Source of the DNA: Kitasatospora cineracea
Lineage (GTDB): Bacteria; Actinomycetota; Actinomycetes; Streptomycetales; Streptomycetaceae
DNA: 64,000 nucleotides
NCBI RefSeq assembly: GCF_003751605.1
Contig: NZ_RJVJ01000001.1
Location: forward strand, 2,976,001 to 3,040,000
Direction: 5' to 3'
Shown: positions 33,950-42,650 of the stretch, in pieces
Layout: every line of letters starts with the position of its first letter
Numbering within the stretch: the stretch's first letter is position 1
Translations under genes and position numbers: made by a program
The notes under the pieces: generated by a model
What the model was told of the DNA's origin: nothing
The model's database searches: none
Seen by the model: only the letters and a program-made list of their open reading frames with translations

Positions 33950-35488
33950 ATGGCGCTGGCGGTGATGGAGCGGCGGCAGCAGGAGGAGACGGTGCCCGCC
34001 GCACCGGCGAAGGACAGGTACCGGTGGTGGGGCCCGCTGGCGGTGGCCGTGTTCGCCGGGGTGCTGCGGCTGTGGAACCTGAAGTCCCCGCACGCCTTCG
34101 TCTTCGACGAGACGTACTACCCCAAGGACGCCTGGGCGCTGTGGCACAACGGCTACGAGTCGGTGTGGCCGGACAACGCCAACCAGCTGATCCTCGGCAA
34201 CCCGCAGATCGTCCCGCTCAGCGGGACCGGCACGTTCATCGCCCACCCGCCGCTCGGCAAGTGGGTCATCGGCCTGGGCGAGTGGATCTGGGGCCTCGAC
34301 CCGTTCGGCTGGCGGATCGCCGTCGCCCTGCTCGGCACCCTCAGCGTCCTGATGGTCGCCCGGATCGGCCGCCGGCTGTTCCGCTCCACCCTGCTCGGCT
34401 GCGTCGCCGGACTGCTGATGGCCGTCGACGGCCTGCAGTTCGTGCTCAGCCGGGTCGGCCTGCTCGACGGCGTCTCCGCGTTCTTCGTGCTCGCCGCGTT
34501 CGGCGCCCTGCTGATCGACCGCGACCGCACCCGCGACCTGCTGCGCGCCGCCCGCGCCGAGGGCGGCCGGGCCGCCGACGAGGTCCGCCTCGGCCTGCGC
34601 CCCTGGCGGCTCGCCGCCGGACTGCTGCTCGGCGCCGCCTGCTCGGTCAAGTGGACCGGCGCGCCCGTCCTCGCCGTCCTCACCCTCCTCGTCCTGCTCT
34701 GGGACCAGGCCGGCCGCCGCGCCGCCGGCGCCCACCGCGCCTGGCGCTCCATGCTCCGCCGCGACCTGTGGCCCGCCGCGCTCTCCCTGCCGGTCGCCGG
34801 CCTCGCGGTCTACCTGCTCTCCTGGACCGGCTGGTTCGCCACCGACGGCGGCTACGACCGGCACTGGGCGGACGGGCAGCCCGGCAGCTGGGTGCCCGGC
34901 CCGCTGCGCAGCCTGTGGCACTACCACGCGCAGATCTGGGAGTTCAACACCCACCTGACCTCCCCGCACACCTACCAGTCCAACCCGTGGAGCTGGCTGG
35001 TCCAGGGCCGCCCCGTCTCCATGTACTGGGTGCAGCTGGCCGCCGGCCAGGACGGCTGCACCGCCCCCGACGGCTGCGCGAGCCAGATCCTCGCGCTCGG
35101 CACCCCCTTCCTGTGGTGGACGGCCTGCTTCGCGCTGGCGTACGCGCTCTACCGCTGGTTCTTCCGGCGGGACTGGCGCTCCGGCGCGCTCCTCGCCGCC
35201 GTCGCCGCCGTCTACCTGCCCTGGTTCCAGTACCAGCAGCGCACCGTCTTCTCCTTCTACATGGTGGTGCTGGTGCCCTTCCTCTGCCTGGCCGTCGCGC
35301 AGATGCTCGGCGCGATGCTCGGCCCGGCCGGCAGCCCGCCGAGCCGCCGCCGCTGGGGCGCGGCCGGGGCCGGACTGATCGTGGCCGCCATCGTCGGCTG
35401 CTTCGCCTTCTTCTACCCGCTGTACACGGGGCAGGTCATCCCGATGTCCGAGTGGCACACCCGGATGTGGTTCGAGAGCTGGGTCTGA
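33950..35488 (+). CDS. pmt: Protein O-mannosyltransferase (GT39 type)
   Basis: 512 aa from ATG 33950 (GGGGAGG upstream). A multi-spanning membrane enzyme with PMT marks: HAFVFDETYYPKDAWALWHN (the catalytic Asp-Glu in the first extracellular loop), FIAHPPLGKWVIGLGEWIWG, GLLMAVDGLQFVLSRVGLLD, and a late ASQILALGTPFLWW and FQYQQRTVFSFYMVVLVPF. It transfers mannose from polyprenyl-phosphate-mannose to exported proteins; in Streptomyces it glycosylates lipoproteins and the phage phiC31 receptor. The next gene begins 7 bp after its stop. Confidence 0.93.
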   Translation: MALAVMERRQQEETVPAAPAKDRYRWWGPLAVAVFAGVLRLWNLKSPHAFVFDETYYPKDAWALWHNGYESVWPDNANQLILGNPQIVPLSGTGTFIAHPPLGKWVIGLGEWIWGLDPFGWRIAVALLGTLSVLMVARIGRRLFRSTLLGCVAGLLMAVDGLQFVLSRVGLLDGVSAFFVLAAFGALLIDRDRTRDLLRAARAEGGRAADEVRLGLRPWRLAAGLLLGAACSVKWTGAPVLAVLTLLVLLWDQAGRRAAGAHRAWRSMLRRDLWPAALSLPVAGLAVYLLSWTGWFATDGGYDRHWADGQPGSWVPGPLRSLWHYHAQIWEFNTHLTSPHTYQSNPWSWLVQGRPVSMYWVQLAAGQDGCTAPDGCASQILALGTPFLWWTACFALAYALYRWFFRRDWRSGALLAAVAAVYLPWFQYQQRTVFSFYMVVLVPFLCLAVAQMLGAMLGPAGSPPSRRRWGAAGAGLIVAAIVGCFAFFYPLYTGQVIPMSEWHTRMWFESWV

Positions 35489-35495
35489 CGCCGAC

Positions 35496-36419
35496 GTGAC
35501 CGCTCCGGTGCACCCGCTCGTCGCCTCGGGCGGCGGCCAACTCCTGCCGGTCACGCCCGCGCTCGGCGCGGCCTGCGCGGTGCTGCTCGCGGTGGCCGCG
35601 CTGGTCGCCGGACGGGGCGGCCTCGGGCACGGCCGGGCGGTGCTCCGGGCCGGGCTGCGGGCGGCCGTGCAACTCGCGCTGGTCGCGCTGGTGATCGCCT
35701 GGGTGGTGCGCTCGCTGTGGACGTCCGCGCTGTTCGTGCTGCTGATGTTCACCGTCGCGGTGCGCACCGCGGGGCGGCGGATCGGCGAGGGGCGACGGCG
35801 GGCCGGGGCCGGGGCCGGGGCTGGGACCGGGGCCGGGCGTCGGCGGGGCGGCGCGGGTCGCCTGCGGGTCGGCGCTGGCCGTCGGCGGGGCGGCGCGGGG
35901 GAGGGGGAGGAGGGGGCGGCCGGACGGTGGGAGTGGGTGTGGGCGGCGGTGCCGATCGCCGCCGGGGTGCTGCCCGTCCTGCTGCTGCTCGCCGCGACCG
36001 GACTGCTGCCCGCCAAGGGCATCACCGTCATCCCGGTCGCCGGGATCCTGATCGGCGGAGCGCTCACCGCGACCTCGCTGGCCGGACGGCGGGCCCTGGA
36101 CGAACTGCGGCTGCGGCACGGCGAGGTGGAGGCCGCCCTCGCGCTGGGCTTCGAGGAGCGCGACGCCCGGCTGGAGATCTGCCGCACCGCCGCCGCGACC
36201 TCCCTCGTCCCCGCCCTCGACCAGACCCGCACCGTCGGCCTGGTCACCCTGCCCGGCGCGTTCGTCGGCATGTTGCTCGGCGGGGCCACGCCCGTCCAGG
36301 CCGGGGCGGTGCAGCTGTTCGTGCTGGTCGCGCTGCTCGCCGTGGAGGCGGTCGCGGTGACGGCCGTGCTCGAACTGGTCGGCCGGGGACTGGTCGGGAC
36401 GGCCTCCGGCATCCGGTAG
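35496..36419 (+). CDS. FetB-type ABC transporter permease (UPF0014)
   Basis: 307 aa from GTG 35496. It carries the FetB core: AAVQLALVALVIAWVVRSLW, an AGILIGGALTATSLAGRRAL segment, ELRLRHGEVEAALALGFEER, and LDQTRTVGLVTLPGAFVGML. FetAB exports iron in E. coli. Residues ~98-145 form a Gly/Ala/Arg-rich insertion coded by low-complexity GC repeats, absent from normal FetB loops. No FetA ATPase lies beside it, so an ATPase from elsewhere would be needed. It is probably co-transcribed with pmt. Confidence 0.85.
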   Translation: MTAPVHPLVASGGGQLLPVTPALGAACAVLLAVAALVAGRGGLGHGRAVLRAGLRAAVQLALVALVIAWVVRSLWTSALFVLLMFTVAVRTAGRRIGEGRRRAGAGAGAGTGAGRRRGGAGRLRVGAGRRRGGAGEGEEGAAGRWEWVWAAVPIAAGVLPVLLLLAATGLLPAKGITVIPVAGILIGGALTATSLAGRRALDELRLRHGEVEAALALGFEERDARLEICRTAAATSLVPALDQTRTVGLVTLPGAFVGMLLGGATPVQAGAVQLFVLVALLAVEAVAVTAVLELVGRGLVGTASGIR

Positions 36420-36432
36420 GCTCGGCCCGTTG

Positions 36433-36615
36433 TTGAAGGGGAGTAGCCCTCCACCGGACCGTCGACATACTGGCCAGTCCCCCGCGGACGGCCCGGCGCC
36501 CGGGGCACCCGCGGGGTGTCGGCGAGACCTTCGGCCGCAGTGCTGTGACCATGAACCAGTGCTGCCGGGCCGAGGCGTCCCCTGCCGAGGGTGCTGCGCC
36601 GGGGCCGGCGGCCCC
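36433..36615 (+). promoter_or_regulatory. yybP-ykoY-type (manganese) riboswitch leader
   Basis: The leader contains TTGAAGGGGAGTAGCC (from 36434), GTCGACATACTGG (36461) and GGCGAGACCTTCGGCC (36521), the conserved elements of the yybP-ykoY motif in actinobacteria. It precedes a GDT1/TMEM165-family exporter, a known partner of this Mn2+-sensing element. There is no coding region between 36420 and 36638. Boundaries are approximate. Confidence 0.85.
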
Positions 36616-36638
36616 GAGACGGAGAACCCCCGCAACCG

Positions 36639-37226
36639 ATGAACAGTCTGACCATCGCCGCGCTGACGTTCGGCATCATCTTCCTGGCCGAACTCCCCGA
36701 CAAGACCGCCCTGGCCAGCCTGGTCCTGGGCACCAAGTACCGGGCGGGCTACGTCTTCGCGGGCATCGCCGCCGCGTTCGCCCTCCAGGTCGCCCTCGCC
36801 CTGGCCGCCGGCAGCCTGCTCGCCCTGCTGCCGCACCGCTGGGTCGAAGGCATCACCGGCCTGCTCTTCCTGGGCGGCGCCGCCATGCTGCTCTGGCACA
36901 AGGAGGACGAGGACGACGGCGCCGAGGGCAGGGAACCCGCGAACGACTCCTTCTGGAAGGTCGCCGGCACCAGCTTCGTCATCGTCGCGATCGCCGAGTT
37001 CGGCGACCTCACCCAGATCATGACCGCCAACCTCGCCGCCAAGTACGACGACCCGCTGGCCGTCGGCCTCGGCGCGTGGCTGGCGCTGTGCGCGGTCGGC
37101 GGCGTGGCCATCGTCGGCGGGCAGAAGCTGCTCCAGCACGTGCCGATGAAGGTCATCGTGCGGGTCGCCGCGCTGGCGATGATCGTGCTGGCCGGGTGGA
37201 GCCTGTTCAAGGCGATCGCCGGCTGA
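36639..37226 (+). CDS. TMEM165/GDT1 (MneA-type) cation exporter
   Basis: 195 aa from ATG 36639. Two homologous halves each start with the family motif: FLAELPDKTALASLVLG (ExPDK form) and IAEFGDLTQIMTANLAAKY (ExGD), in the first and fourth of six membrane helices. A short charged loop (HKEDEDDGAEGREP) joins the halves. The family exchanges Mn2+ or Ca2+ for protons, and bacterial members export manganese. The upstream riboswitch-type leader supports induction by excess Mn2+. Confidence 0.92.
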   Translation: MNSLTIAALTFGIIFLAELPDKTALASLVLGTKYRAGYVFAGIAAAFALQVALALAAGSLLALLPHRWVEGITGLLFLGGAAMLLWHKEDEDDGAEGREPANDSFWKVAGTSFVIVAIAEFGDLTQIMTANLAAKYDDPLAVGLGAWLALCAVGGVAIVGGQKLLQHVPMKVIVRVAALAMIVLAGWSLFKAIAG

Positions 37227-37229
37227 CGA

Positions 37230-37289
37230 GGCGCCGGCTGGCGGGGCGCCGGCCGGCGGGGCGCCGGCCGGCGGGGCGTCGGCTGGCGG
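37230..37289 (+). repeat. 15-bp tandem repeat, four copies
   Basis: GGCG(C/T)CGGC(T/C)GGCGG occurs four times head to tail at 37230, 37245, 37260 and 37275, with at most two changes per copy, between the GDT1 stop and the convergent gene. Related GGGGCCTGGC pieces continue to about 37340. Confidence 0.85.
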
Positions 37290-37341
37290 GGCCTGGCATG
37301 GTGGGACCTGCCTGTGGCGGGGCCTGGCGTGGCGGGGCGGC

Positions 37342-38901
37342 TCAGCAGTCGGGGTGCTGGGCCGCGTCCTGCAGGGCCGAGCGGGTCTGCGGGTCGTAGA
37401 CGCCCAGGTCGACGCCCTTGAGCGCGCGGTTCCTGCGCTGGAAGCTCGCCAGCACGCTCTGCGTCCAGTAGCCGAAGCCGGGCTGGTTGCTGCTGGTCCG
37501 GTCGGAGTCCAGCGGGCCGATCCGGTCGCAGTTGACCGCCATCAGCAACTGCTGCATCTGCGCCACGTCCGGACCGGTGTCGTTCAGCCGCAGGGTCGCC
37601 GCCCCGGGCGTGGCGGACGGCGTCGTGGTGCGGCTCGCGGACGGGCTGCCGGGCGGGCTCGGGGCCTCGGTGGTCGGTGGCGCCACCGCCTTGGTGGTCA
37701 CCGCCTGGGTCGGCCGGGCCGTGGTGCGGGTCGGCGACGGGCTCTCGGCGGCGGGCGCGGAGGACTCGGCGGCCGGGGCGGTGTCGGTGGGGCTCGGCGA
37801 CACCTCGGCCGGGGAGGACACCGCCGGGCCGGTCGGCGCGGGCAGCGCCTTGTCGACGGTCGTCGACGACGAGGACAGCAGCATCGCCAGGGTGGCACCC
37901 AGCGCGGTCACCCCGACCGCGCCGCCCGCGATCACCAGCCGGCGGCGGTCGGCGGTCTGCCGGCGCTGCTCGCGGCGGTCGGCCCGGCTGACCGGGCCCT
38001 CCGAGCCGTCCTCGCGGAAGGTGAACATGCCGAGGTCGGCGCCGGCCCCGGCCGCCCACGGCCCGTCCCCGGGCCCGTCGGGGCCGCCCCGGGCGTCGTC
38101 GGCCTCGCCGTCGCCCTGGAGGTCGAGCGGGATCGGCCGGGTCACCCCGTCCTGCTCGGCGCCCACCGGCGGGTAGGCGGCCGCGAGCGGCGAGGGGTGC
38201 TGCCGCGAGCCCGCGACCGGGCCCAGGGTCAGCGGCATGGTCTGCTCGGCCACCGGCACCTGGGCCGCGCCCTGCCCCGGCGGCGGGATCGGGACGAAGC
38301 GCCCGGGCGCGCCGCTGTGCGGTGCCTGTTGCTGTTGCTGCGGCGGGACGGGCGGCAGCAACTGGGTTGCAGCGGCGTCCGGTTGGGGCTGCGACTGCTG
38401 CGGGGGGACGGGCGGCAGCAACTGGGTTGCGGCGGCGTCCGGTCGGGGCTGAGGTTGCGGGTGCGGCGGGGCGGGTGCGGCGGTGGGCTGCGGCGGGCCG
38501 AACGGGCTGGCGGCCTGCGGGACGTGCGGGGGCCGGCCCGGGGGCGGCGGACCGGCGGACGGCGGCGGGCCGGTGATCGGCTGCACCGCGGGCGGCTGCG
38601 CGGCGCTGGTCGGCACCGCGACCGGCGGGCCGGACCTCGGCGGAGCCGCCACCGGGGGAACGGCGGCGATCGGCTGCACGGCGGCCGGCTGCACCGGGGG
38701 CTGGGCGCCCCGGGCGGCGAACGGGTCCCGGGCCGGGTCGCCGGGCTCCACCACGGACGCTCCGGCCACGTACGGCCGGACCAGCGGCGGGCCCTCCAGG
38801 TGCGGGAGGACGGCGGTCTCCTCGACCGGCGAGACCGCCTGGCACGCACAGCCGCCGGCCGCGCGTGCGGTGCCGCAGCGGGGGCAGCGCTCTGCCGGCA
38901 T
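37342..38901 (-). CDS. Zinc-ribbon, Pro-rich, single-TM protein with peptidoglycan-binding-like C-terminus
   Basis: 519 aa from ATG 38901 (GAGGAGG upstream). A short N-terminal zinc ribbon (MPAERCPRCGTARAAGGCAC) is followed by ~270 residues rich in Pro, Gln and Ala, including two copies of PDAAATQLLPPVPPQQ. One TM (RLVIAGGAVGVTALGATLAM) near residue 330 leads to an external Ser/Thr/Pro stalk and a domain (LRLNDTGPDVAQMQQLL, then TQSVLASFQRRN) like a peptidoglycan-binding fold, ending in Cys. It probably links the cytoplasm to the wall. Role unknown. Confidence 0.78.
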   Translation of the reverse strand: MPAERCPRCGTARAAGGCACQAVSPVEETAVLPHLEGPPLVRPYVAGASVVEPGDPARDPFAARGAQPPVQPAAVQPIAAVPPVAAPPRSGPPVAVPTSAAQPPAVQPITGPPPSAGPPPPGRPPHVPQAASPFGPPQPTAAPAPPHPQPQPRPDAAATQLLPPVPPQQSQPQPDAAATQLLPPVPPQQQQQAPHSGAPGRFVPIPPPGQGAAQVPVAEQTMPLTLGPVAGSRQHPSPLAAAYPPVGAEQDGVTRPIPLDLQGDGEADDARGGPDGPGDGPWAAGAGADLGMFTFREDGSEGPVSRADRREQRRQTADRRRLVIAGGAVGVTALGATLAMLLSSSSTTVDKALPAPTGPAVSSPAEVSPSPTDTAPAAESSAPAAESPSPTRTTARPTQAVTTKAVAPPTTEAPSPPGSPSASRTTTPSATPGAATLRLNDTGPDVAQMQQLLMAVNCDRIGPLDSDRTSSNQPGFGYWTQSVLASFQRRNRALKGVDLGVYDPQTRSALQDAAQHPDC

Positions 38902-39066
38902 GGGCCGGTCCTCCTCGGGTCGGAATCGAACGGGGGTGATTATGCAGGAGCAATCCCCGGGGCAACAGGGACGCCCGGGCCCCGAGGCGTTCACCGACCG
39001 CTTTGCTCCGTTTTCAACCGGTTGCCGGACGCCCTCGGCCCCGGTCCCACGCCCCCGGCCGGCCCC

Positions 39067-40014
39067 TTACGCCGTGGCCCCGGCCCCGGCCCGGTCGCGG
39101 AACTGCTGCGGGCTGATCCCCCGCACCCGCTTGAACGCGGCGCTGAGCGCGAACCCGCTGCCGTAGCCGACCCGGCGGGCCACCGCGGCCAGGGTGGCGT
39201 CCGGCTCGGCCAGCAGGTCGGCGGCCCGGGCCAGCCGCCAGCCCGTCAGGTACGCCATCGGGGGCTCGCCGACCAGGTCGGTGAACCGCTTGGCCAGCGC
39301 CGCCCGGGACGCCCCGCACTCCGCCGCCAGGTCGTGCACCGTCCAGGCCCGGGCCGGGTCGGCGTGCAGCAGGCCCAGCGCGGGCCCCACCAGCGGGTCG
39401 GAGTGGGCCCGGTACCAGGCCGGGGCCCGGCCGTCGCGGGCGAACCAGCAGCGCAGCGCGGAGATCAGCAGCAGGTCCAACAGCCGGTCCAGCACTGCCT
39501 CCTGGCCCGGCTCGTCCCGTCCGATCTCGGCCTCCAGCAGGGCGACCAGCGGCGAGCCCCACTCCGCGGCGTCCAGCCGCAGCACCGGCGGCAGCGCCCG
39601 CAGCAGCCGGCCGCTGACCTCGCCGTGCAGCTGGTACGTGCCGCTGATCAGCACCGTCGCGGCGTCCCGGCCGCTGCCCCAGGTCCGGACGCCCTGGTCG
39701 AGCTCCTCGCACATCCGCTCGCCGTCGACGGTCGTCGACACCTGCCCCGGGTGGATCACCACCTGCGGCGGGGTCTGCGGCCGGTCCGCGACGGTGTACG
39801 GGTCGGGGCCGCGGACGATCACCAGGTCGCCGGGGCACAGCGGCACCGGCTCCGCGCCGTCCGGGACGACCCAGCCCTCGCCGCGCACCGTGGTCAGCAC
39901 CGTCAGCGGCGCCCGGTCCTCGATCCGCAGCGACCACGGCGGGTCGAACACCGACCGCAACAGGAACGCCCCGCTCGCCCGGGGCCCGGCCAGCAGCGCG
40001 GTCAGCGGATCCAT
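39067..40014 (-). CDS. AraC family regulator with cupin-type N-terminus
   Basis: 315 aa from ATG 40014. The N-terminal half is an AraC-binding-like cupin (SLRIEDRAPLTVLTTVRGEG, PLCPGDLVIVRG); the C-terminal half has the double HTH of the family (WTVHDLAAECGASRAALAKR, YLTGWRLARAADLLAEPD, VGYGSGFALSAAFKRV, GISPQQFR). It matches the cupin_6 AraC group often found beside small oxidoreductases. Divergent from the DUF1772 gene, 95 bp away, which is its likely target. Upstream in-frame starts reach into that gene and are rejected. Confidence 0.9.
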   Translation of the reverse strand: MDPLTALLAGPRASGAFLLRSVFDPPWSLRIEDRAPLTVLTTVRGEGWVVPDGAEPVPLCPGDLVIVRGPDPYTVADRPQTPPQVVIHPGQVSTTVDGERMCEELDQGVRTWGSGRDAATVLISGTYQLHGEVSGRLLRALPPVLRLDAAEWGSPLVALLEAEIGRDEPGQEAVLDRLLDLLLISALRCWFARDGRAPAWYRAHSDPLVGPALGLLHADPARAWTVHDLAAECGASRAALAKRFTDLVGEPPMAYLTGWRLARAADLLAEPDATLAAVARRVGYGSGFALSAAFKRVRGISPQQFRDRAGAGATA

Positions 40015-40109
40015 GCCCGACAGGGTAGACCGGCGGCCTGGACGCTCACGCATGCCGACGAGCTTCCGGGCCATGGATCCCGGTCCGCCGTGCCGGTTGA
40101 CTGGCAGGC

Positions 40110-40634
40110 ATGACGACACGAACGGGGGTTCCCGGCATGGCAGTTCTCCGCACGGCGACGCTGGTCGGCGCGGTCCTTCTGGCCGGGCTCGGCGCAGGGC
40201 TGTTCTACTCCTACGCCTGCTCGGTGATGCCGGGCCTGGCCCGGGTCGGCGACCGGGCCTTCGTCGACACCATGCAGCGCATCAACACGGCCATCCTGAA
40301 CGGCTGGTTCATGCTCAGCTTTCTCGGCGCCCTGGTCCTGATCGTGGCCGCGGGCCTGCTCCAGTGGCGCGGCGGCAACCGCACCGTCCTGCTCTGGATC
40401 GTGGCGGCCGCGGTCCTGTACGTGGTGATGCTGGCCGTCACCGGCGCCGTCAACGTCCCGCTCAACGACAAGCTCGCCGCCGCCGGCTCCCCCGACGGCC
40501 TCACCGACCCGGCCGCCGTCCGCGCCGCCTTCGAGGACACCTGGGTCCGCTGGAACCTGGTCCGCGCCCTCGCCGCCACCGCCGCGTTCGGCTGCCTCAC
40601 CTGGGCGCTGGCCCTCTCCGGACGCAACTCCTGA
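40110..40634 (+). CDS. Anthrone oxygenase / DUF1772 family membrane protein
   Basis: 174 aa (an ATG at 40137 gives 165). Four hydrophobic segments and the family marks: AGLGAGLFYSYACSVMPGLA, VDTMQRINTAILNGWFM, VTGAVNVPLNDKLA and AFEDTWVRWNLVRALAA. Fungal relatives include anthrone oxygenases; most bacterial members are uncharacterised. The gene is divergent from a cupin-AraC regulator, an arrangement suggesting an inducible response to a small molecule. Confidence 0.85.
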   Translation: MTTRTGVPGMAVLRTATLVGAVLLAGLGAGLFYSYACSVMPGLARVGDRAFVDTMQRINTAILNGWFMLSFLGALVLIVAAGLLQWRGGNRTVLLWIVAAAVLYVVMLAVTGAVNVPLNDKLAAAGSPDGLTDPAAVRAAFEDTWVRWNLVRALAATAAFGCLTWALALSGRNS

Positions 40635-40649
40635 GCCCGGCCGCCGGCC

Positions 40650-41759
40650 TCAACCCGCCTGCGGGACGGGCCGGTCGGGCGCGTCCAGCCAGACGGTGCA
40701 GCGCTCCGGGCCGACGGTCAGCCCGAACCGCTCGAAACCCGGCCGGCCGTTGGCGTTCCACCAGCGCCAGGCCCGCTCCGCCTCGTCCCAGAGCCGGCGC
40801 GGGCCGGACTGCACCACCGCGAACTCCGTCCGCCCCGGCTCCCAGTCGGCCGTCGCCCACGAGGTGACGGCCGTGTCGTGCAGCCAGAGCGTGTAGGAGC
40901 CGTCCGGGTAGCGCTCCACCAGCGGGAACACGCCCGGCAGTTGGACCCCCAACGCGAACATGGCTACCCAGCCGCCGAGTTCCTCCGGGGAGAGCGAGGT
41001 GGTGGAGGTCGCGCCGTCGGCGGGCCAGGGCGCGGAGAGGTAACCGCGACTGCCCGGACGGACGGAGCGCTGACCGCGCAGGCGCATGAACGCCGAGGAG
41101 CGGACGAACGTGCCGCTCGCCGTACCGTCCTGGCGGACCGTCAGTTTCACCACCCCCTCGCCACCGTACTCCGGGCCCCACGGGGCGACGACGAGACCGC
41201 CCGGCCGGCACTGCTCCACCCACGCGTACGGCACCCGCCGCACCGAACAGGTGGCCAGCACCCGGTCGAACGGCGCGCCGGGCGGATGGCCGCGCTCGCC
41301 GTCCCCGACCACGGTGACCGGCGCGTACCCCGCCCGGGCCAGCCGGTGCCGTGCGGCGGCCGCGGTGGCGGCGTCCACCTCGACGGTGGTGACGTTCGCC
41401 GAATCCAGCCGGTGCGCCAGCAGCGCCGCGTTCCAACCCGTCCCGGTGCCGATCTCCAACACCCGCTCGCCACCGGTGACTTCGAGCACCGCCAGCATCG
41501 AGAACACCATGCCCGGCATCGAGCTCGACGAACTCGGCACCCGGCCGGGCGCATCGCCGGAGTACGCCCCGTCGTCCCACTGCGTGGTCAGCGGCACGTC
41601 CCGGTACACCGCGTCCCACCAGCCGTCCGGATCCCCCGCCCGCCGCACCGCGCCGCCCTGCCGCACCCCGTCCGCCCGCCCCGGCCACACCGTGTCCGGC
41701 ACGAACAGGTGCCGGGGGACGGCCTGCCATGGTGGGCCGCGGGGTGGTGCGGCGGGCAC
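40650..41759 (-). CDS. PCMT-like O-methyltransferase
   Basis: 369 aa from GTG 41759. The N-terminal half is a protein-L-isoaspartate methyltransferase fold: WQAVPRHLFVPDTVW, SSMPGMVFSMLAVLEV, then SAM motif I VLEIGTGTGWNAALLAHRL, ATCSVRRVPYAW and CRPGGLVVAPWG. About 150 extra C-terminal residues (TLWLHDTAVTSWATADWEPG, ERAWRWWNANGRPGFERFGL) define the longer actinobacterial group. The N-terminus is short, so the true start may differ. Relatives methylate isoaspartate or RiPP precursors; no RiPP peptide is evident here. Confidence 0.8.
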   Translation of the reverse strand: MPAAPPRGPPWQAVPRHLFVPDTVWPGRADGVRQGGAVRRAGDPDGWWDAVYRDVPLTTQWDDGAYSGDAPGRVPSSSSSMPGMVFSMLAVLEVTGGERVLEIGTGTGWNAALLAHRLDSANVTTVEVDAATAAAARHRLARAGYAPVTVVGDGERGHPPGAPFDRVLATCSVRRVPYAWVEQCRPGGLVVAPWGPEYGGEGVVKLTVRQDGTASGTFVRSSAFMRLRGQRSVRPGSRGYLSAPWPADGATSTTSLSPEELGGWVAMFALGVQLPGVFPLVERYPDGSYTLWLHDTAVTSWATADWEPGRTEFAVVQSGPRRLWDEAERAWRWWNANGRPGFERFGLTVGPERCTVWLDAPDRPVPQAG

Positions 41760-41807
41760 GTGATTCTTGGAGTTTCCCGGGCCGGAAACGGGTTTTTGCG
41801 GGATCGC

Positions 41808-42650
41808 TCAGGGGCGGTCGAGCGCGCGGCGGCAACGCGCGATCACCTGCTGCGCGGCCGGGCGGTGGACGGCGGCGCGGTGCAGCGACTCCCACACGCG
41901 CAGGTAGAGGGCGATGCTGTCGGCGTCGTCCAGCCAGAGTTCGGCATGCCAGTCCTCGGCGATGACGAGGCGTTCGTCGTGGACCCAGAAACCGTTCGCG
42001 GGCGGGAGGGCGAGCGGGGACTCGAACGGGACGACGCCGAGGGTGAGCGTGCTGATGCCCATCACCCCAGTCAGGCGGTCGAGTTGGGCGGCCATGACCT
42101 CGGGCGGGCAGACCTGGGCCCGTAGCGCCGCCTCCCACACGAGGACATGGAAGCGCTTTCCGGGCCGGTACAGGAGTTCCTGACGGCGGATCCGGGCGCG
42201 CACGGCGTCCTCGACGTCGCGCGGCGAGCGGTGCAGGCCGACGTAGGCCTCGAAGATGTGCCGGGCGTAGTCGGCGGTCTGGAGCAGGCCGGGGACCAGC
42301 GCGCCCTCCCAGACCCGGGTGACGGACGTCCGCTCGCACTCGACGGTGAGCCGGTCCTGGACCGGCCGGTGCCCGGCGGCCAACTGCCGCCGCCAGGAAC
42401 GCGACTGGGTCTCGAACGCGCGCAGCCTGGCCGACAGTTCAGATGCGACCTCAGGCCGCTCGACGGCTTCCGCCCAGGCCCGGAGGTCGTCGTGGGTGGC
42501 GGTCTGCCGGCCGGTCTCCAGCTTGCTGACCTTCGACTGCGTCCAGCCGAGCGCCCCGGCCAGTTGGCGGCCCGTGAGACCGCCCTCGGTCCGCAGCTCG
42601 CGGAGCCGCAGGCCGAGGGCGATCCGGGCCTGTTGAAAATCGGTGCTCAT
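41808..42650 (-). CDS. XRE/DUF5753 (Scr1-type) transcriptional regulator
   Basis: 280 aa from ATG 42650, overlapping the upstream stop (ATGA). N-terminal XRE HTH (RLRELRTEGGLTGRQLAGAL, GWTQSKVSKLETGRQTAT) and a C-terminal DUF5753 domain (VWEGALVPGLLQTADYARHI, LYRPGKRFHVLVWEAALRAQ, GVVPFESPLALPPANGFWVH). Such proteins act in Streptomyces with small DUF397 partners and DUF6879 proteins. Here no DUF397 gene follows; a PCMT-like methyltransferase lies 48 bp downstream instead, in the same direction. Confidence 0.92.
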   Translation of the reverse strand: MSTDFQQARIALGLRLRELRTEGGLTGRQLAGALGWTQSKVSKLETGRQTATHDDLRAWAEAVERPEVASELSARLRAFETQSRSWRRQLAAGHRPVQDRLTVECERTSVTRVWEGALVPGLLQTADYARHIFEAYVGLHRSPRDVEDAVRARIRRQELLYRPGKRFHVLVWEAALRAQVCPPEVMAAQLDRLTGVMGISTLTLGVVPFESPLALPPANGFWVHDERLVIAEDWHAELWLDDADSIALYLRVWESLHRAAVHRPAAQQVIARCRRALDRP

